From the NCBI GenBank assembly GCA_029936965.1, contig JAPYRG010000006.1, positions 62,348 through 126,347 of the forward strand: 64,000 nt of DNA, given 5' to 3'. The position numbers were made by a program, and so were the translations under genes. The stretch is from Fidelibacterota bacterium (lineage in GTDB: Bacteria; Fidelibacterota; Marinisomatia; Marinisomatales; TCS55). Each line of letters begins with the position of its first letter. Within the stretch, counting starts at the first letter, position 1. The notes under the pieces are model-generated. The model did no database searches, was not told the origin of the DNA, and was given only the letters and a program-made list of their open reading frames with translations. Positions 9,968-18,220 of this stretch are shown in pieces.

Positions 9968-11761
9968 TCAGAATTCAGAATCAAGTTTTTCATACCAGTT
10001 TTTTTTCAGAAATAATGTTGTTATGATAGCAATAATTAATGAAAAAAAGAAAGCAGAATATTTATAAACCAGCAAATTAATAGGAATCAAAACCAAACTA
10101 ATTTGCCAAATCATTCCTACAACAATATTTAATAAATCATTTAAAAAGTTAGTATTCTGTTTAATAGTGTTATCAGTTGAATTAATTTTCTTCAATATAG
10201 GACTCCAAAGACCCCAGGGCCGAATATTTTTGTAAAATTCCATTAAAGTTTTCTCATTATCTGGCTTAGTAAATAAGCTTCCTAAAATTCCAGCAAAACC
10301 AGAAAATAATAGAATAAAAGGAAAAGCATTTAATGGTGATAGTTCTGGAAGTATAATAGGTATTATTAGAGCTGCAGCAACTCCAGCAACCATACCCGAA
10401 AAATATCCAAATCCATTAAATCTCCACCAATGCCATTTTAAAATATTTGGAGCTGTATACCCTCCAAATAAGCCTGAAACTATCCATTGCGTTACACTGT
10501 TAACTGATTCTGACATAAAACCAAAAATTATTCCTATACCAACAATCAAAAATGAGCTTATATAACTTGCTTTAATATAAATCTGTGAACTAGCATTAGG
10601 GTTAATATATCGTTTATATAAATCATTTACTAAATATGCAGCACCAGCATTTACAGTAGAATCAAATGTTGACATAAATGCTGCCAACATACCTGCAAGA
10701 ACAAACCCTACTAATCCAACAGGTAAAAACTCATTGATTACCCAAGGTAATACTAATTCAAAATCAACTTTATCACCCATTGCGATTAAATCATTACTAA
10801 AAAATACCAGAGCCAAAGTTGTTACCCCAACTATCATAAACCATCTTGGTATCTGACATATTGAAACTATACCACTCATTAGACCTGCTTCTTTGGGAGT
10901 TTTTGATGCTAAAATTCTTTGCATATCATATCCTGGAGTTGGTCCTGCAACACTAATTAACATTCCTTTAAAGATCATCATCATAAAAAATATAGTAAAC
11001 AAATTCCATCCATCTGAAGCTATCTGGCTATTCGCAGCAGGAATTAATTCGCTCCAGTCGAGATCTAATTTCCATCCAAAAGAAAGATCAAACCACCCAT
11101 CTGGTACAGATTGATAAAGAGCCTCAGGAGACACTCTATTAAAAGCTATAATTCCAATTACAATTGATACGATAGTTAATAATGTAAATTGAATTAAATC
11201 TGTAAATACCACACTATACATACCGCCTAAAACGACATAAACTGTAGTAATTCCCATAAAAATTATCGCATAAACTTCAGGAGCTACATTATATGGAAAA
11301 AAAACACTAGCAAACTTTCCAATTCCTTGAAATGCATAAGCTAAAAAACCAATCACACTAATCATCGCAAATAATAATACACTAATTCTTGAAAGTTCTG
11401 CTCCTTTTCCTTCTCCAAAACGAGTTGTTATCCATTCAGATCCTGTAAGCACATTAGAACGTCGAATCCATATGGAAAGATAAATCATAAGGAAAATTTG
11501 ATTAAATGTTGGCCAAATCCAAGGGATCCAAGCTCCTTTAACACCATATACTAAAAACATAAGCACTAGCCACATAGTGCCAGTAATGTCAAACATTGAT
11601 GACGAATTTGAAATTCCTAATATATACCAAGGAACTGATCTACCTGCCAAAAAATATGTATCTAGATTCTGAGAGGCGCGTTTACTTATATAAATTCCGA
11701 TAACAACTACTGTTATTAGGTATAAAACTACGATTGATATATCTATTGGATGTATTGACAT
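9968..11761 (-). CDS. Sodium:solute symporter family transporter
   Basis: This 597-residue integral membrane protein has about 14 hydrophobic helices and SSS-family features, such as an early YFLAGRSVPWYILGIS segment and a GMLAAFMSTFDSTVNAGAAYL segment around the sodium-site helix. It would import a solute, often a sugar or organic acid, with sodium. It is the first gene of a minus-strand run with Gfo/Idh/MocA, esterase and GMC genes, divergent from the GH5 glycoside hydrolase. That context favours a sugar as substrate. Confidence 0.88.
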   Translation of the reverse strand: MSIHPIDISIVVLYLITVVVIGIYISKRASQNLDTYFLAGRSVPWYILGISNSSSMFDITGTMWLVLMFLVYGVKGAWIPWIWPTFNQIFLMIYLSIWIRRSNVLTGSEWITTRFGEGKGAELSRISVLLFAMISVIGFLAYAFQGIGKFASVFFPYNVAPEVYAIIFMGITTVYVVLGGMYSVVFTDLIQFTLLTIVSIVIGIIAFNRVSPEALYQSVPDGWFDLSFGWKLDLDWSELIPAANSQIASDGWNLFTIFFMMMIFKGMLISVAGPTPGYDMQRILASKTPKEAGLMSGIVSICQIPRWFMIVGVTTLALVFFSNDLIAMGDKVDFELVLPWVINEFLPVGLVGFVLAGMLAAFMSTFDSTVNAGAAYLVNDLYKRYINPNASSQIYIKASYISSFLIVGIGIIFGFMSESVNSVTQWIVSGLFGGYTAPNILKWHWWRFNGFGYFSGMVAGVAAALIIPIILPELSPLNAFPFILLFSGFAGILGSLFTKPDNEKTLMEFYKNIRPWGLWSPILKKINSTDNTIKQNTNFLNDLLNIVVGMIWQISLVLIPINLLVYKYSAFFFSLIIAIITTLFLKKNWYEKLDSEF

Positions 11762-11819
11762 AATTAACGATAATTAAAGAGTTTTATTGGTAAAAAATTA
11801 TATTAGCAGTATCCTTAAA

Positions 11820-11832
11820 TTGTATGATACAA
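11820..11832. promoter_or_regulatory. Perfect palindrome TTGTATgATACAA in the divergent intergenic region
   Basis: A perfect 6+1+6 inverted repeat lies between the symporter operon (minus) and the GH5 gene (plus), about 60 and 85 bases from the two starts. Its form and place suit a dimeric repressor or activator site controlling both directions. No regulator is encoded next to it, and in AT-rich DNA short palindromes can arise by chance. Confidence 0.35.
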
Positions 11833-11916
11833 TTTAGAACCATTTAACCAAAATTTTTATTTAATATAATTACAGATTACAGTCATATTTTTGATTAGAA
11901 ACAATAATAATTATTT

Positions 11917-11991
11917 ATGAAAAAGATACTATTATTTTTAATTCTACTTTTGATTGGAGGTTTCTTAGTGATTAAAAAAATTATAAAGTAA
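11917..11991 (+). other. Signal-peptide leader ORF, out of frame with the GH5 domain
   Basis: An ATG at 11917 opens a 24-codon frame encoding a Lys-rich start and a long hydrophobic core (MKKILLFLILLLIGGFLV), ending at TAA 11989-11991. It is a convincing signal peptide or membrane anchor. The glycoside hydrolase continues in another frame, in which the first upstream stop is at 11973-11975. The frames can be joined in the seven-A run at 11974-11980: one extra A (or a -1 slip) would give a single protein. Confidence 0.6.
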
Positions 11992-12005
11992 ATAGGAATT
12001 TTGTT

Positions 12006-13217
12006 TTGGTAGATGGAAAAAGATTCTTTCTTAACGGTAAGCCTTATTATTTCTTAGGTGCTAATTTATGGTATGGAATGAATCTTGGTTCAAAAGGAGA
12101 AAGTGGTGATAGACAACGATTAGTAAATGAGCTAGACTTACTAAGTAATATTGGAGTAAAGAATTTACGAGTAATGGCAGGTAGCGAAGGCCTTGACTCT
12201 GAAAAATGGAGGATTGTCCCCTCTCTTCAATCTGCTCCAGGAAAATATAATGCTGATTTATTAGATGGATTAGATTTTCTTCTATATGAAATGGGAAAAC
12301 GGGATATGAAAGCAATCATGTGCATGAATAATTTCTGGCATTGGTCGGGTGGAATGGCACAGTATGTCTCGTGGGAGAATAAAACGACAATTCCTTACCC
12401 TCCTATTGAAGGTGAAGGTGACTGGCAGAAATATCAGGAATATGCTTCTTCTTTCTATTCTAATAAAGCGGCCAAGAAGCATTATTATAATCATATACGT
12501 TTTATTGTGTTGAGAGAGAATACATATACTGGAAAATTATATCGTGATGATCCTACGATTATGTCATGGCAACTAGGAAATGAACCTAGAGGAATTAATA
12601 ATCGTGAAGATTTTTTAGATTGGATCAAATCTTCTGCTAGATTGATAAAAGAAATTGACCCAAATCATTTAGTTACAGTTGGCAGCGAAGGATCGACCGC
12701 CCATCCGTCATCTGGAAATAATTTTATTAAAGATCATGAAAGTAAATATATTGATTACACAACTATACATATATGGATACAAAACTGGGGGTGGTTTAAC
12801 CCTAGCAATGATCAATCTTTATCTACTTCAATAGATAAAGTAAAGACTTATATTTATGAACATGAGAAATTAGCTATAAAATTAAACAAACCTGTGGTAT
12901 TAGAGGAGTTTGGAATTTCTAGAGATTATAATGATTATTCTTCAAATTCTCCTATAACACTTCGAGATAGTTACTTTAATGAGGTATTTGATATAATCTT
13001 TTTGAAAGCAAAAAATGGTTCTCCTTTAGTAGGATCAAATTTTTGGGCATGGGGAGGTTTTGGACGACCAAGAAAACCCAAATCAATATGGAAAAAGAAT
13101 GATGAATTTATTGGTGATCCACCCCATGAATTTCAAGGGTGGTATTCTATCTACAATTCAGATTTATCAACAATAAATATTATTAAAAACTTTACTTTAA
13201 AATTTAATAATATGTAA
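12006..13217 (+). CDS. GH5 glycoside hydrolase, endo-beta-mannanase-like
   Basis: This 403-residue region (from a TTG at 12006; no convincing ATG) matches the family 5 TIM-barrel mannanase pattern. It begins DGKRFFLNGKPYYFLGANLWYG and carries the acid/base Glu193 in WQLGNEPRG and the nucleophile Glu301 in VVLEEFG. Such enzymes cleave internal beta-1,4-mannosidic bonds. Codons just upstream (NRNFVL) are in frame and open back to a stop at 11973, so the true start is probably the leader ATG at 11917 joined by a frameshift. As read, the protein would lack an export signal. It is convergent with the DUF1543-like gene, 13 bases away. Confidence 0.85.
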   Translation: MVDGKRFFLNGKPYYFLGANLWYGMNLGSKGESGDRQRLVNELDLLSNIGVKNLRVMAGSEGLDSEKWRIVPSLQSAPGKYNADLLDGLDFLLYEMGKRDMKAIMCMNNFWHWSGGMAQYVSWENKTTIPYPPIEGEGDWQKYQEYASSFYSNKAAKKHYYNHIRFIVLRENTYTGKLYRDDPTIMSWQLGNEPRGINNREDFLDWIKSSARLIKEIDPNHLVTVGSEGSTAHPSSGNNFIKDHESKYIDYTTIHIWIQNWGWFNPSNDQSLSTSIDKVKTYIYEHEKLAIKLNKPVVLEEFGISRDYNDYSSNSPITLRDSYFNEVFDIIFLKAKNGSPLVGSNFWAWGGFGRPRKPKSIWKKNDEFIGDPPHEFQGWYSIYNSDLSTINIIKNFTLKFNNM

Positions 13218-13230
13218 AAACAGCTGAAAA

Positions 13231-13509
13231 TTATTTAATCTTTTTCACTTCATCATAGCTATATTTTTTAACACCTGATTCATTTCCAATATCAATAGGC
13301 AGTAAATTGATATTATAACCATCTACTTCATTTACTTCCATAATTCCATCTATATGCATTTTCTTATCTCTATATTCCTTTATTGAACGAGCTTTTAATT
13401 TTGCGCTCTTTACATTATCCGCAACTACAAAATAATTTGTGTGTGACTCATAGAAACCAGAAGAAACGTTGTCATCATAAAAACCAGCATGAACTAGATA
13501 TAGCTTCAT
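13231..13509 (-). CDS. DUF1543-like small protein
   Basis: This 92-residue soluble protein begins MKLYLVHAGFYD and contains a central NYFVVADNVKSAKLKARS segment, resembling DUF1543 proteins, whose function is unknown. There is no signal peptide or membrane helix. It lies between the convergent GH5 gene and the lyase-like gene and appears to be the last gene of a minus-strand unit. Confidence 0.55.
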   Translation of the reverse strand: MKLYLVHAGFYDDNVSSGFYESHTNYFVVADNVKSAKLKARSIKEYRDKKMHIDGIMEVNEVDGYNINLLPIDIGNESGVKKYSYDEVKKIK

Positions 13510-13537
13510 ATATTCCCCTTTTTTTCATTTATTTAAA

Positions 13538-14410
13538 CTAAACAATTGTAGAAGGTATCTTATTTATAATTCTATTCAATTTCAATGCTGTTTTTTCAAT
13601 TCCAGATTGATCAATACCACTATGATATCCTTTTTCATCAATTAATTTTACTAATTCTTCTGTTGGTATATTTCCTTTAGATCTATGTAAAAAAGGGCTA
13701 CCGCCCTCTCCGCCTATTGAACTATCAAACTCTCTTATCCCCATTTCGATTGCAGCATAAACATTCTCTTTCCAACCATGTTGTGTCTGATGAAAATGCA
13801 TAACCAAAGGTTTATCTTTAATCAGTGGAATTATTTTTCCCAAATATTTTTTTATTGTATCTGATTTTGCATAACCAGCAGTATCCGCCAAACATATTTT
13901 GTAGGGATCCATTGCTAAAATTTTATCTATTTTATTAGTTATTATTTGAATATTCATTTTGTTATTTTTTCGTCCCCAAGCACATTGCAATCCAATCCTA
14001 AGTTTAATTTCATACTTATGTGCTAAGTCTGAAATCTTGTTTAATTCATTTAAAGCTCTTTTATCATCCATCCCCGTATTAGTTAATCCATATTCATCAT
14101 CTAGTGAAATAGATGTTTCTAATTTTTTAAAACCACAATTGACTGCTCTTTTTAAGCCTTTTACATTTAAAATAAAAGCACTGTAAGTTATATTTTCTAA
14201 CTTGGGTGCAGAAAAATATAATTTTTCAGCATCTGCCATCTGTGGGATAATCTTTGGGCTTACAAATGAACAAAGCTGGATATGTTTTAATCCTGATAAT
14301 ATCAATCCATCAAGTAATTCTAATTTATTTTCAACACTATATACTTTTTTTTGTTTCTGAAAACACTCTCTTAAGCCTACTTCATTAATAATGATTCTTT
14401 CTTGCATCAT
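13538..14410 (-). CDS. HMG-CoA lyase-like (HMGL) TIM-barrel protein lacking the catalytic Cys
   Basis: This 290-residue protein follows the hydroxymethylglutaryl-CoA lyase layout: an EVGLRE motif at the N-terminus, SFVSPKIIPQMAD near residue 48-60, metal ligands in MHFHQT, and the glycine-loop region GGEGGSPFLHRSKGNIPTEEL. In true HMG-CoA lyases the loop reads GGCP with an essential Cys; here it is Ser. The usual Asp of the RDG motif is also Glu, and the Asp after HxH is Gln. It therefore belongs to the aldolase superfamily but may catalyse a different C-C cleavage or condensation. Confidence 0.72.
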   Translation of the reverse strand: MMQERIIINEVGLRECFQKQKKVYSVENKLELLDGLILSGLKHIQLCSFVSPKIIPQMADAEKLYFSAPKLENITYSAFILNVKGLKRAVNCGFKKLETSISLDDEYGLTNTGMDDKRALNELNKISDLAHKYEIKLRIGLQCAWGRKNNKMNIQIITNKIDKILAMDPYKICLADTAGYAKSDTIKKYLGKIIPLIKDKPLVMHFHQTQHGWKENVYAAIEMGIREFDSSIGGEGGSPFLHRSKGNIPTEELVKLIDEKGYHSGIDQSGIEKTALKLNRIINKIPSTIV

Positions 14411-14470
14411 ATCTAGAGTTTATAAAAAAGGAATCTTATCAAAAACTATATTTATGTTAATTCTAATAGG

Positions 14471-14502
14471 AAGCCCTGTTTATTAATATATAAACAGGGC
14501 TT
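14471..14502 (-). terminator. Hairpin downstream of tRNA-Sec
   Basis: Twelve paired bases (AAGCCCTGTTTA / TAAACAGGGCTT) enclose an 8-base loop, just after the CCA end of the tRNA in the direction of transcription. The U tract on the minus strand is weak, whereas the plus strand has TTTT next to the stem. It probably ends or protects the tRNA-containing transcript. Confidence 0.65.
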
Positions 14503-14507
14503 TTAAA

Positions 14508-14604
14508 TGGCGGGAACGCCTGGGAATCGAACCCAGCTCCCGATTAATATATCGGGACAACGGTTTTGAAGACCGTAGCGGGCACCAGCCACGCAATCAT
14601 TCCC
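14508..14604 (-). tRNA. selC: Selenocysteine tRNA (anticodon UCA)
   Basis: Reading leftward, a 97-base cloverleaf ends in encoded CCA. The anticodon stem ACGGT/ACCGT closes the loop CTTCAAA, with anticodon TCA that reads UGA. A 6-pair D stem with a 4-base loop (GCG-T-GGC / GCCCGC, loop TGGT, one bulged T), a long variable arm (CCCGAT/ATCGGG) and a 5-pair T stem with TTCGATT loop are the hallmarks of bacterial tRNA-Sec. The acceptor has 7 pairs plus an A-G mismatch at the eighth position, which is unusual. It begins only 7 bases after the stop codon of the SPOR/TPR gene, so it is probably processed from that mRNA. Confidence 0.9.
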
Positions 14605-14611
14605 AATAGGT

Positions 14612-15484
14612 TTATTTAGGTCGGTTTAATACTCTATATTCAAGGCCAAATTTCATTTTAACTTGTTCTCCTTCTTTTTCAGCCTCCTCAAAACTATAAA
14701 ACCTAACAATACGTACGGCGTGTAGCCGTCTTCCAGCTGAGGGGACTTCAACAATTTCTGCATTAAATCCTCCCTGAACCAGCAAGTTTTTTATTCTCTG
14801 TGCATTTTGATATTTACTAAAGGCACCTACTTGAGCAACAAAGTCTTTACTTTTACTTGGACCAGTTTTTGGAATTTTTGGATTAGCTTTAGGTCCATTC
14901 CATACTGGCTTTCTATTATTTAATTTGGCAGAAACTTTTGCATCATCTAGTTTTACTAATTTAGCCTCCCTAGGGGGGTCTATTAATGAAGCTAAACCAT
15001 ATTTATCAAATTCTAAACTAGGATGCAATAACCTTATCTGACGAATATAAAATGCAGCACTATCTCTATGCCCAATGGCTAAATAACTATTGACCATAAG
15101 ATCTGTTGCTCTTTGCGCATGATCAGTTGTAGAATAAACTAAAGGCACTAAACGAAACTGTTTACTTGCTTGTGTATATAAACCTCTTGAAAAAAGATAT
15201 TCTCCAATCCTCATTGCTACATCATCCGCAAATTTGTGATGTGGATAATTTTTAAGTATATCTCTATAAATAATTAAGGCTTTTTCTGCATCTTCAGTAA
15301 CTAATGCCCTCAAATAATAAACAGATGGGTCATTTTTGTATAGTGCTTCTAATTCAGGTAATGCAGATATAACATCATTAATTCTTCCTTCATTTATAAG
15401 TCCTAAATATCTATCTATATCCTGAGAAAAGAGAAGAATAGTATTAACAAAAAAATAAAATATTATATTTCTGAATTTTTTCAC
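14612..15484 (-). CDS. Exported TPR-like protein with C-terminal SPOR domain
   Basis: This 290-residue protein has an N-terminal signal sequence ending near residue 20, TPR-like helical repeats at about 25-165 (for example DPSVYYLRALVTEDAEKAL), a Pro/Lys linker and a SPOR domain at about 210-288. SPOR domains bind septal peptidoglycan lacking stem peptides. The start overlaps the TPR gene upstream by 4 bases (ATGA). The tRNA-Sec gene follows 7 bases after the stop. It is likely a periplasmic wall-binding protein; its partner is unknown. Confidence 0.75.
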   Translation of the reverse strand: MKKFRNIIFYFFVNTILLFSQDIDRYLGLINEGRINDVISALPELEALYKNDPSVYYLRALVTEDAEKALIIYRDILKNYPHHKFADDVAMRIGEYLFSRGLYTQASKQFRLVPLVYSTTDHAQRATDLMVNSYLAIGHRDSAAFYIRQIRLLHPSLEFDKYGLASLIDPPREAKLVKLDDAKVSAKLNNRKPVWNGPKANPKIPKTGPSKSKDFVAQVGAFSKYQNAQRIKNLLVQGGFNAEIVEVPSAGRRLHAVRIVRFYSFEEAEKEGEQVKMKFGLEYRVLNRPK

Positions 15485-16527
15485 TCTTTATGTGATGTCA
15501 TAATTTCTATCATTCTATCAATTTGCTGCGCAAGTTGCGGAGGAGATGCATGTTGAATAGATAGCTTTAATTTCATAAGTCTTAACTTGATTGAATCATT
15601 ATATTGATTTAGAGCATCTTCAACTAATTCCAGAGCTTTTTGCCGCTCCCCTTTTTCCTCTAGTACATTTGCAATTTTGGCCAGCGCGTTTAGGTTTTCA
15701 GGATTATTTTTTAAAGCACGCTGATAAAATTTTTCAACTTCACTAAACCTTCCTAAATCAAATAAAGCCGCTTCAATCTTTGAGTATACAGAAGAACCAT
15801 TTTCAGTATCTAACAGTGCATATTTCTCCCAATGCTCTAAAGCTTTAACAAGATTTCTATTTTCAGAAAATAAATTTCCAAGATGTAGATGAGACAATCC
15901 AAAATTGGGTGCTAATGATATAGCTTTATTAAAACATTGTTCTGCGCCATTGCGATCTTCATTCTCAAATTTCTCCATTCCTTCATATACTTTAAATCTA
16001 GCAAAACGAGTTATATCACTCTTATTATTTTTTTCTATAGTTTTTAATAATTGAGCAGCTTGACCCCAATTATGTGCTTTTTCAGCTAAATCAAGTAAAA
16101 ATTCAGTAGCCCACGAATCTTTTCTATCAATATTTAAGATCATTTCTGCTTCTTTCTTTGCTAAAGCGATCTCATTAATACTTAAATAATCTTGAGCAAG
16201 AGATTGATGTATTTGGATCTGAAGCTTCTCATCAAGACCAGGACGTACAGTAAGAGATTGATGTATTTTTATAGCATTTTGCGAGCTACCCTGTTCACGA
16301 AGGATATCTCCCAGCTGTAAATAAGCATCTAAATGATTTGTATCTTGCTTAACCACATCTCGTAATAATCGAATAGCATTATCGGAATCACCCCTTACAA
16401 GCATATTTAATGCTTCCGTATAAAGTGTATTAGAATTACTCTTTTGTATTGGTTTTTTTTTATAATAAAAGAAAATACTGGTACTAAAGGTTATCACCAG
16501 TATTGATAAAAGAATCAATAATTCCAA
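15481..16527 (-). CDS. Membrane-anchored TPR protein, LapB-like
   Basis: This 348-residue protein has a single N-terminal membrane helix (residues 2-22) and at least six TPR units. The arrangement after lapA and the length resemble LapB/YciM, which in E. coli works with FtsH to tune LPS synthesis. Unlike E. coli LapB, no C-terminal rubredoxin-like CxxC pairs are present, so the metal-binding end is missing or this is a different TPR adaptor. It lies 2 bases after lapA and overlaps the SPOR gene by 4. Confidence 0.65.
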   Translation of the reverse strand: MELLILLSILVITFSTSIFFYYKKKPIQKSNSNTLYTEALNMLVRGDSDNAIRLLRDVVKQDTNHLDAYLQLGDILREQGSSQNAIKIHQSLTVRPGLDEKLQIQIHQSLAQDYLSINEIALAKKEAEMILNIDRKDSWATEFLLDLAEKAHNWGQAAQLLKTIEKNNKSDITRFARFKVYEGMEKFENEDRNGAEQCFNKAISLAPNFGLSHLHLGNLFSENRNLVKALEHWEKYALLDTENGSSVYSKIEAALFDLGRFSEVEKFYQRALKNNPENLNALAKIANVLEEKGERQKALELVEDALNQYNDSIKLRLMKLKLSIQHASPPQLAQQIDRMIEIMTSHKE

Positions 16528-16529
16528 AG

Positions 16530-16847
16530 TTAATCTTCTCCATCATCATTATCATAGATACCCTCATCAATAGCAACATTTCTGAGATCATTGAGTTCAT
16601 CGGATAATCGCCTATTTTTTAACTTCAGAGAACGAGATTCTGATTTGCTTGAAATTATTGAGGTTACTGCTACTCCATAGCCAATTAAAATACCTATAGC
16701 AAGAGCGCCTATCATAACAAAAGCAATATTAACTTGTTCATATTGAATAAAAATTAAATCAATAGCCACTTCTTCAGTATTTTTTAATAAAAATACTAAT
16801 ATAAGCACTAATAATAAGAGTGCACTAAAGATCTTAAATAGTTTCAT
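16530..16847 (-). CDS. lapA: LapA-domain membrane protein
   Basis: This 105-residue protein has two membrane helices (about residues 3-21 and 40-62) separated by the short periplasmic segment NTEEVAIDLIFIQYEQVNIA, then a cytoplasmic coiled-coil tail. This is the LapA/DUF1049 pattern. In E. coli LapA and LapB are adjacent and act in lipopolysaccharide assembly. Its start shares a base with the miaB stop (TAATG), indicating coupled translation. Confidence 0.8.
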   Translation of the reverse strand: MKLFKIFSALLLLVLILVFLLKNTEEVAIDLIFIQYEQVNIAFVMIGALAIGILIGYGVAVTSIISSKSESRSLKLKNRRLSDELNDLRNVAIDEGIYDNDDGED

Positions 16848-18166
16848 TATGCGGCTTCTTTCTTTTTAACTAAATGCCCATGCAAACTAATTCCTTTTGC
16901 ATCAGTAATCAACACATCTACAATATCCTTAATATTTGCATTTTCTTTATCAAAAATAACCCATTTATTTGAGTCAGTTCTACCAGCCCATTGATTAATA
17001 GATCTTTTACTATTTTTTTCAACTAGAACTCTTTCAATATTACCTATCATTTCTTTATTCCTAATAAAAGTATGTTCCTTTTGAAGTTTAATTACTTTGT
17101 CTAATCTTTCATGCTTGTCCATTTCAGATATTTGGTCAGAATATTCATGAGCTTTTGTTCCTGACCTTGGTGAATATTTAAATGTAAATGCTGAATCAAA
17201 TTTTATTTTATTCATAACATCCAAAGTCTCTTCAAATTCAGAATTCGTTTCTCCAGGAAAACCAACTATTATATCTGTAGTTAAACCACAACTTGGCAAT
17301 ATTTCTCTAATACGATGGGCTCTTTTAATAAAATGGTTTTTAGTATATGTTCTATTCATTCGATTGAGTATCCTACTAGATCCTGCCTGCAATGGAAAAT
17401 GAACAGCATTACAAATATTATCATAATGAGCCATAATATATAGAACATCGTCTGTCATATCTTCAGGATGAGGGGAAGTATATCTTAATCTTTCAACTCC
17501 AGATATTTCTGCTATTTCTTTTAATAAATAATCAAAGGTATGGTTTTCATATTTATAAGAATTAACATTCTGACCTAATAATGTTATTTCAATAAATCCT
17601 TCATTAACTGCTTTTTTAACTTCATTAACTATACTATTTACACTTCTACTTCTTTCTCTTCCTCTAGTAAATGGGACAATACAAAAAGTGCAAAATTTAT
17701 CGCAACCACGCATAATTGATATCCATGCATTAATACCTTCTTTTCTAGAAGGAAAAAAATTATCATAAACTTCATATCTGGATAATTTAGTATCTACTAT
17801 ATTTTTTTTATCTTCCATTTTACGTTCAAGTAATGCTGGTAGTTTTCTATAAGAATCTGGACCAAGAATGATATCCACATATGGTTTGGAATCAAGAATA
17901 TCATCTTTCAAATGCTGAGCCATACAACCTAATACACCAATAATCACTTCAGGGTTATTACGTTTGATTCTCGAAAAAACACCAAGACGAGAATGTACCT
18001 TTTCTTCAGCATGTTCTCTGATTGCGCAAGTATTTACAAAAATAATATCAGCCTTATCAATAGAATCGATGGAAAAATAATTTTTTGATTGAAGTATCCC
18101 TTCAATCATTTCTGAATCCGCCACGTTCATTTGGCATCCAAAAGTTTCTAGGTAGTATTTACCCAT
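16847..18166 (-). CDS. miaB: tRNA-2-methylthio-N6-dimethylallyladenosine synthase MiaB
   Basis: This 439-residue radical-SAM methylthiotransferase adds a methylthio group to i6A37 of tRNAs reading UNN codons. The N-terminal UPF0004 domain carries cluster cysteines (ETFGCQMN, NTCAIRE, GCMAQ). The radical-SAM CX3CX2C motif is in RGCDKFCTFCIVPFTRGRERSR near residue 153, and a TRAM domain ends the protein. Length and motifs are complete. It heads a run with lapA, the TPR gene, the SPOR gene and tRNA-Sec. Confidence 0.96.
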   Translation of the reverse strand: MGKYYLETFGCQMNVADSEMIEGILQSKNYFSIDSIDKADIIFVNTCAIREHAEEKVHSRLGVFSRIKRNNPEVIIGVLGCMAQHLKDDILDSKPYVDIILGPDSYRKLPALLERKMEDKKNIVDTKLSRYEVYDNFFPSRKEGINAWISIMRGCDKFCTFCIVPFTRGRERSRSVNSIVNEVKKAVNEGFIEITLLGQNVNSYKYENHTFDYLLKEIAEISGVERLRYTSPHPEDMTDDVLYIMAHYDNICNAVHFPLQAGSSRILNRMNRTYTKNHFIKRAHRIREILPSCGLTTDIIVGFPGETNSEFEETLDVMNKIKFDSAFTFKYSPRSGTKAHEYSDQISEMDKHERLDKVIKLQKEHTFIRNKEMIGNIERVLVEKNSKRSINQWAGRTDSNKWVIFDKENANIKDIVDVLITDAKGISLHGHLVKKKEAA

Positions 18167-18220
18167 AATATAAATATTTAGTTAAGAAACCCCGAGTTTA
18201 GGTGAATTATAAACTCTAAT

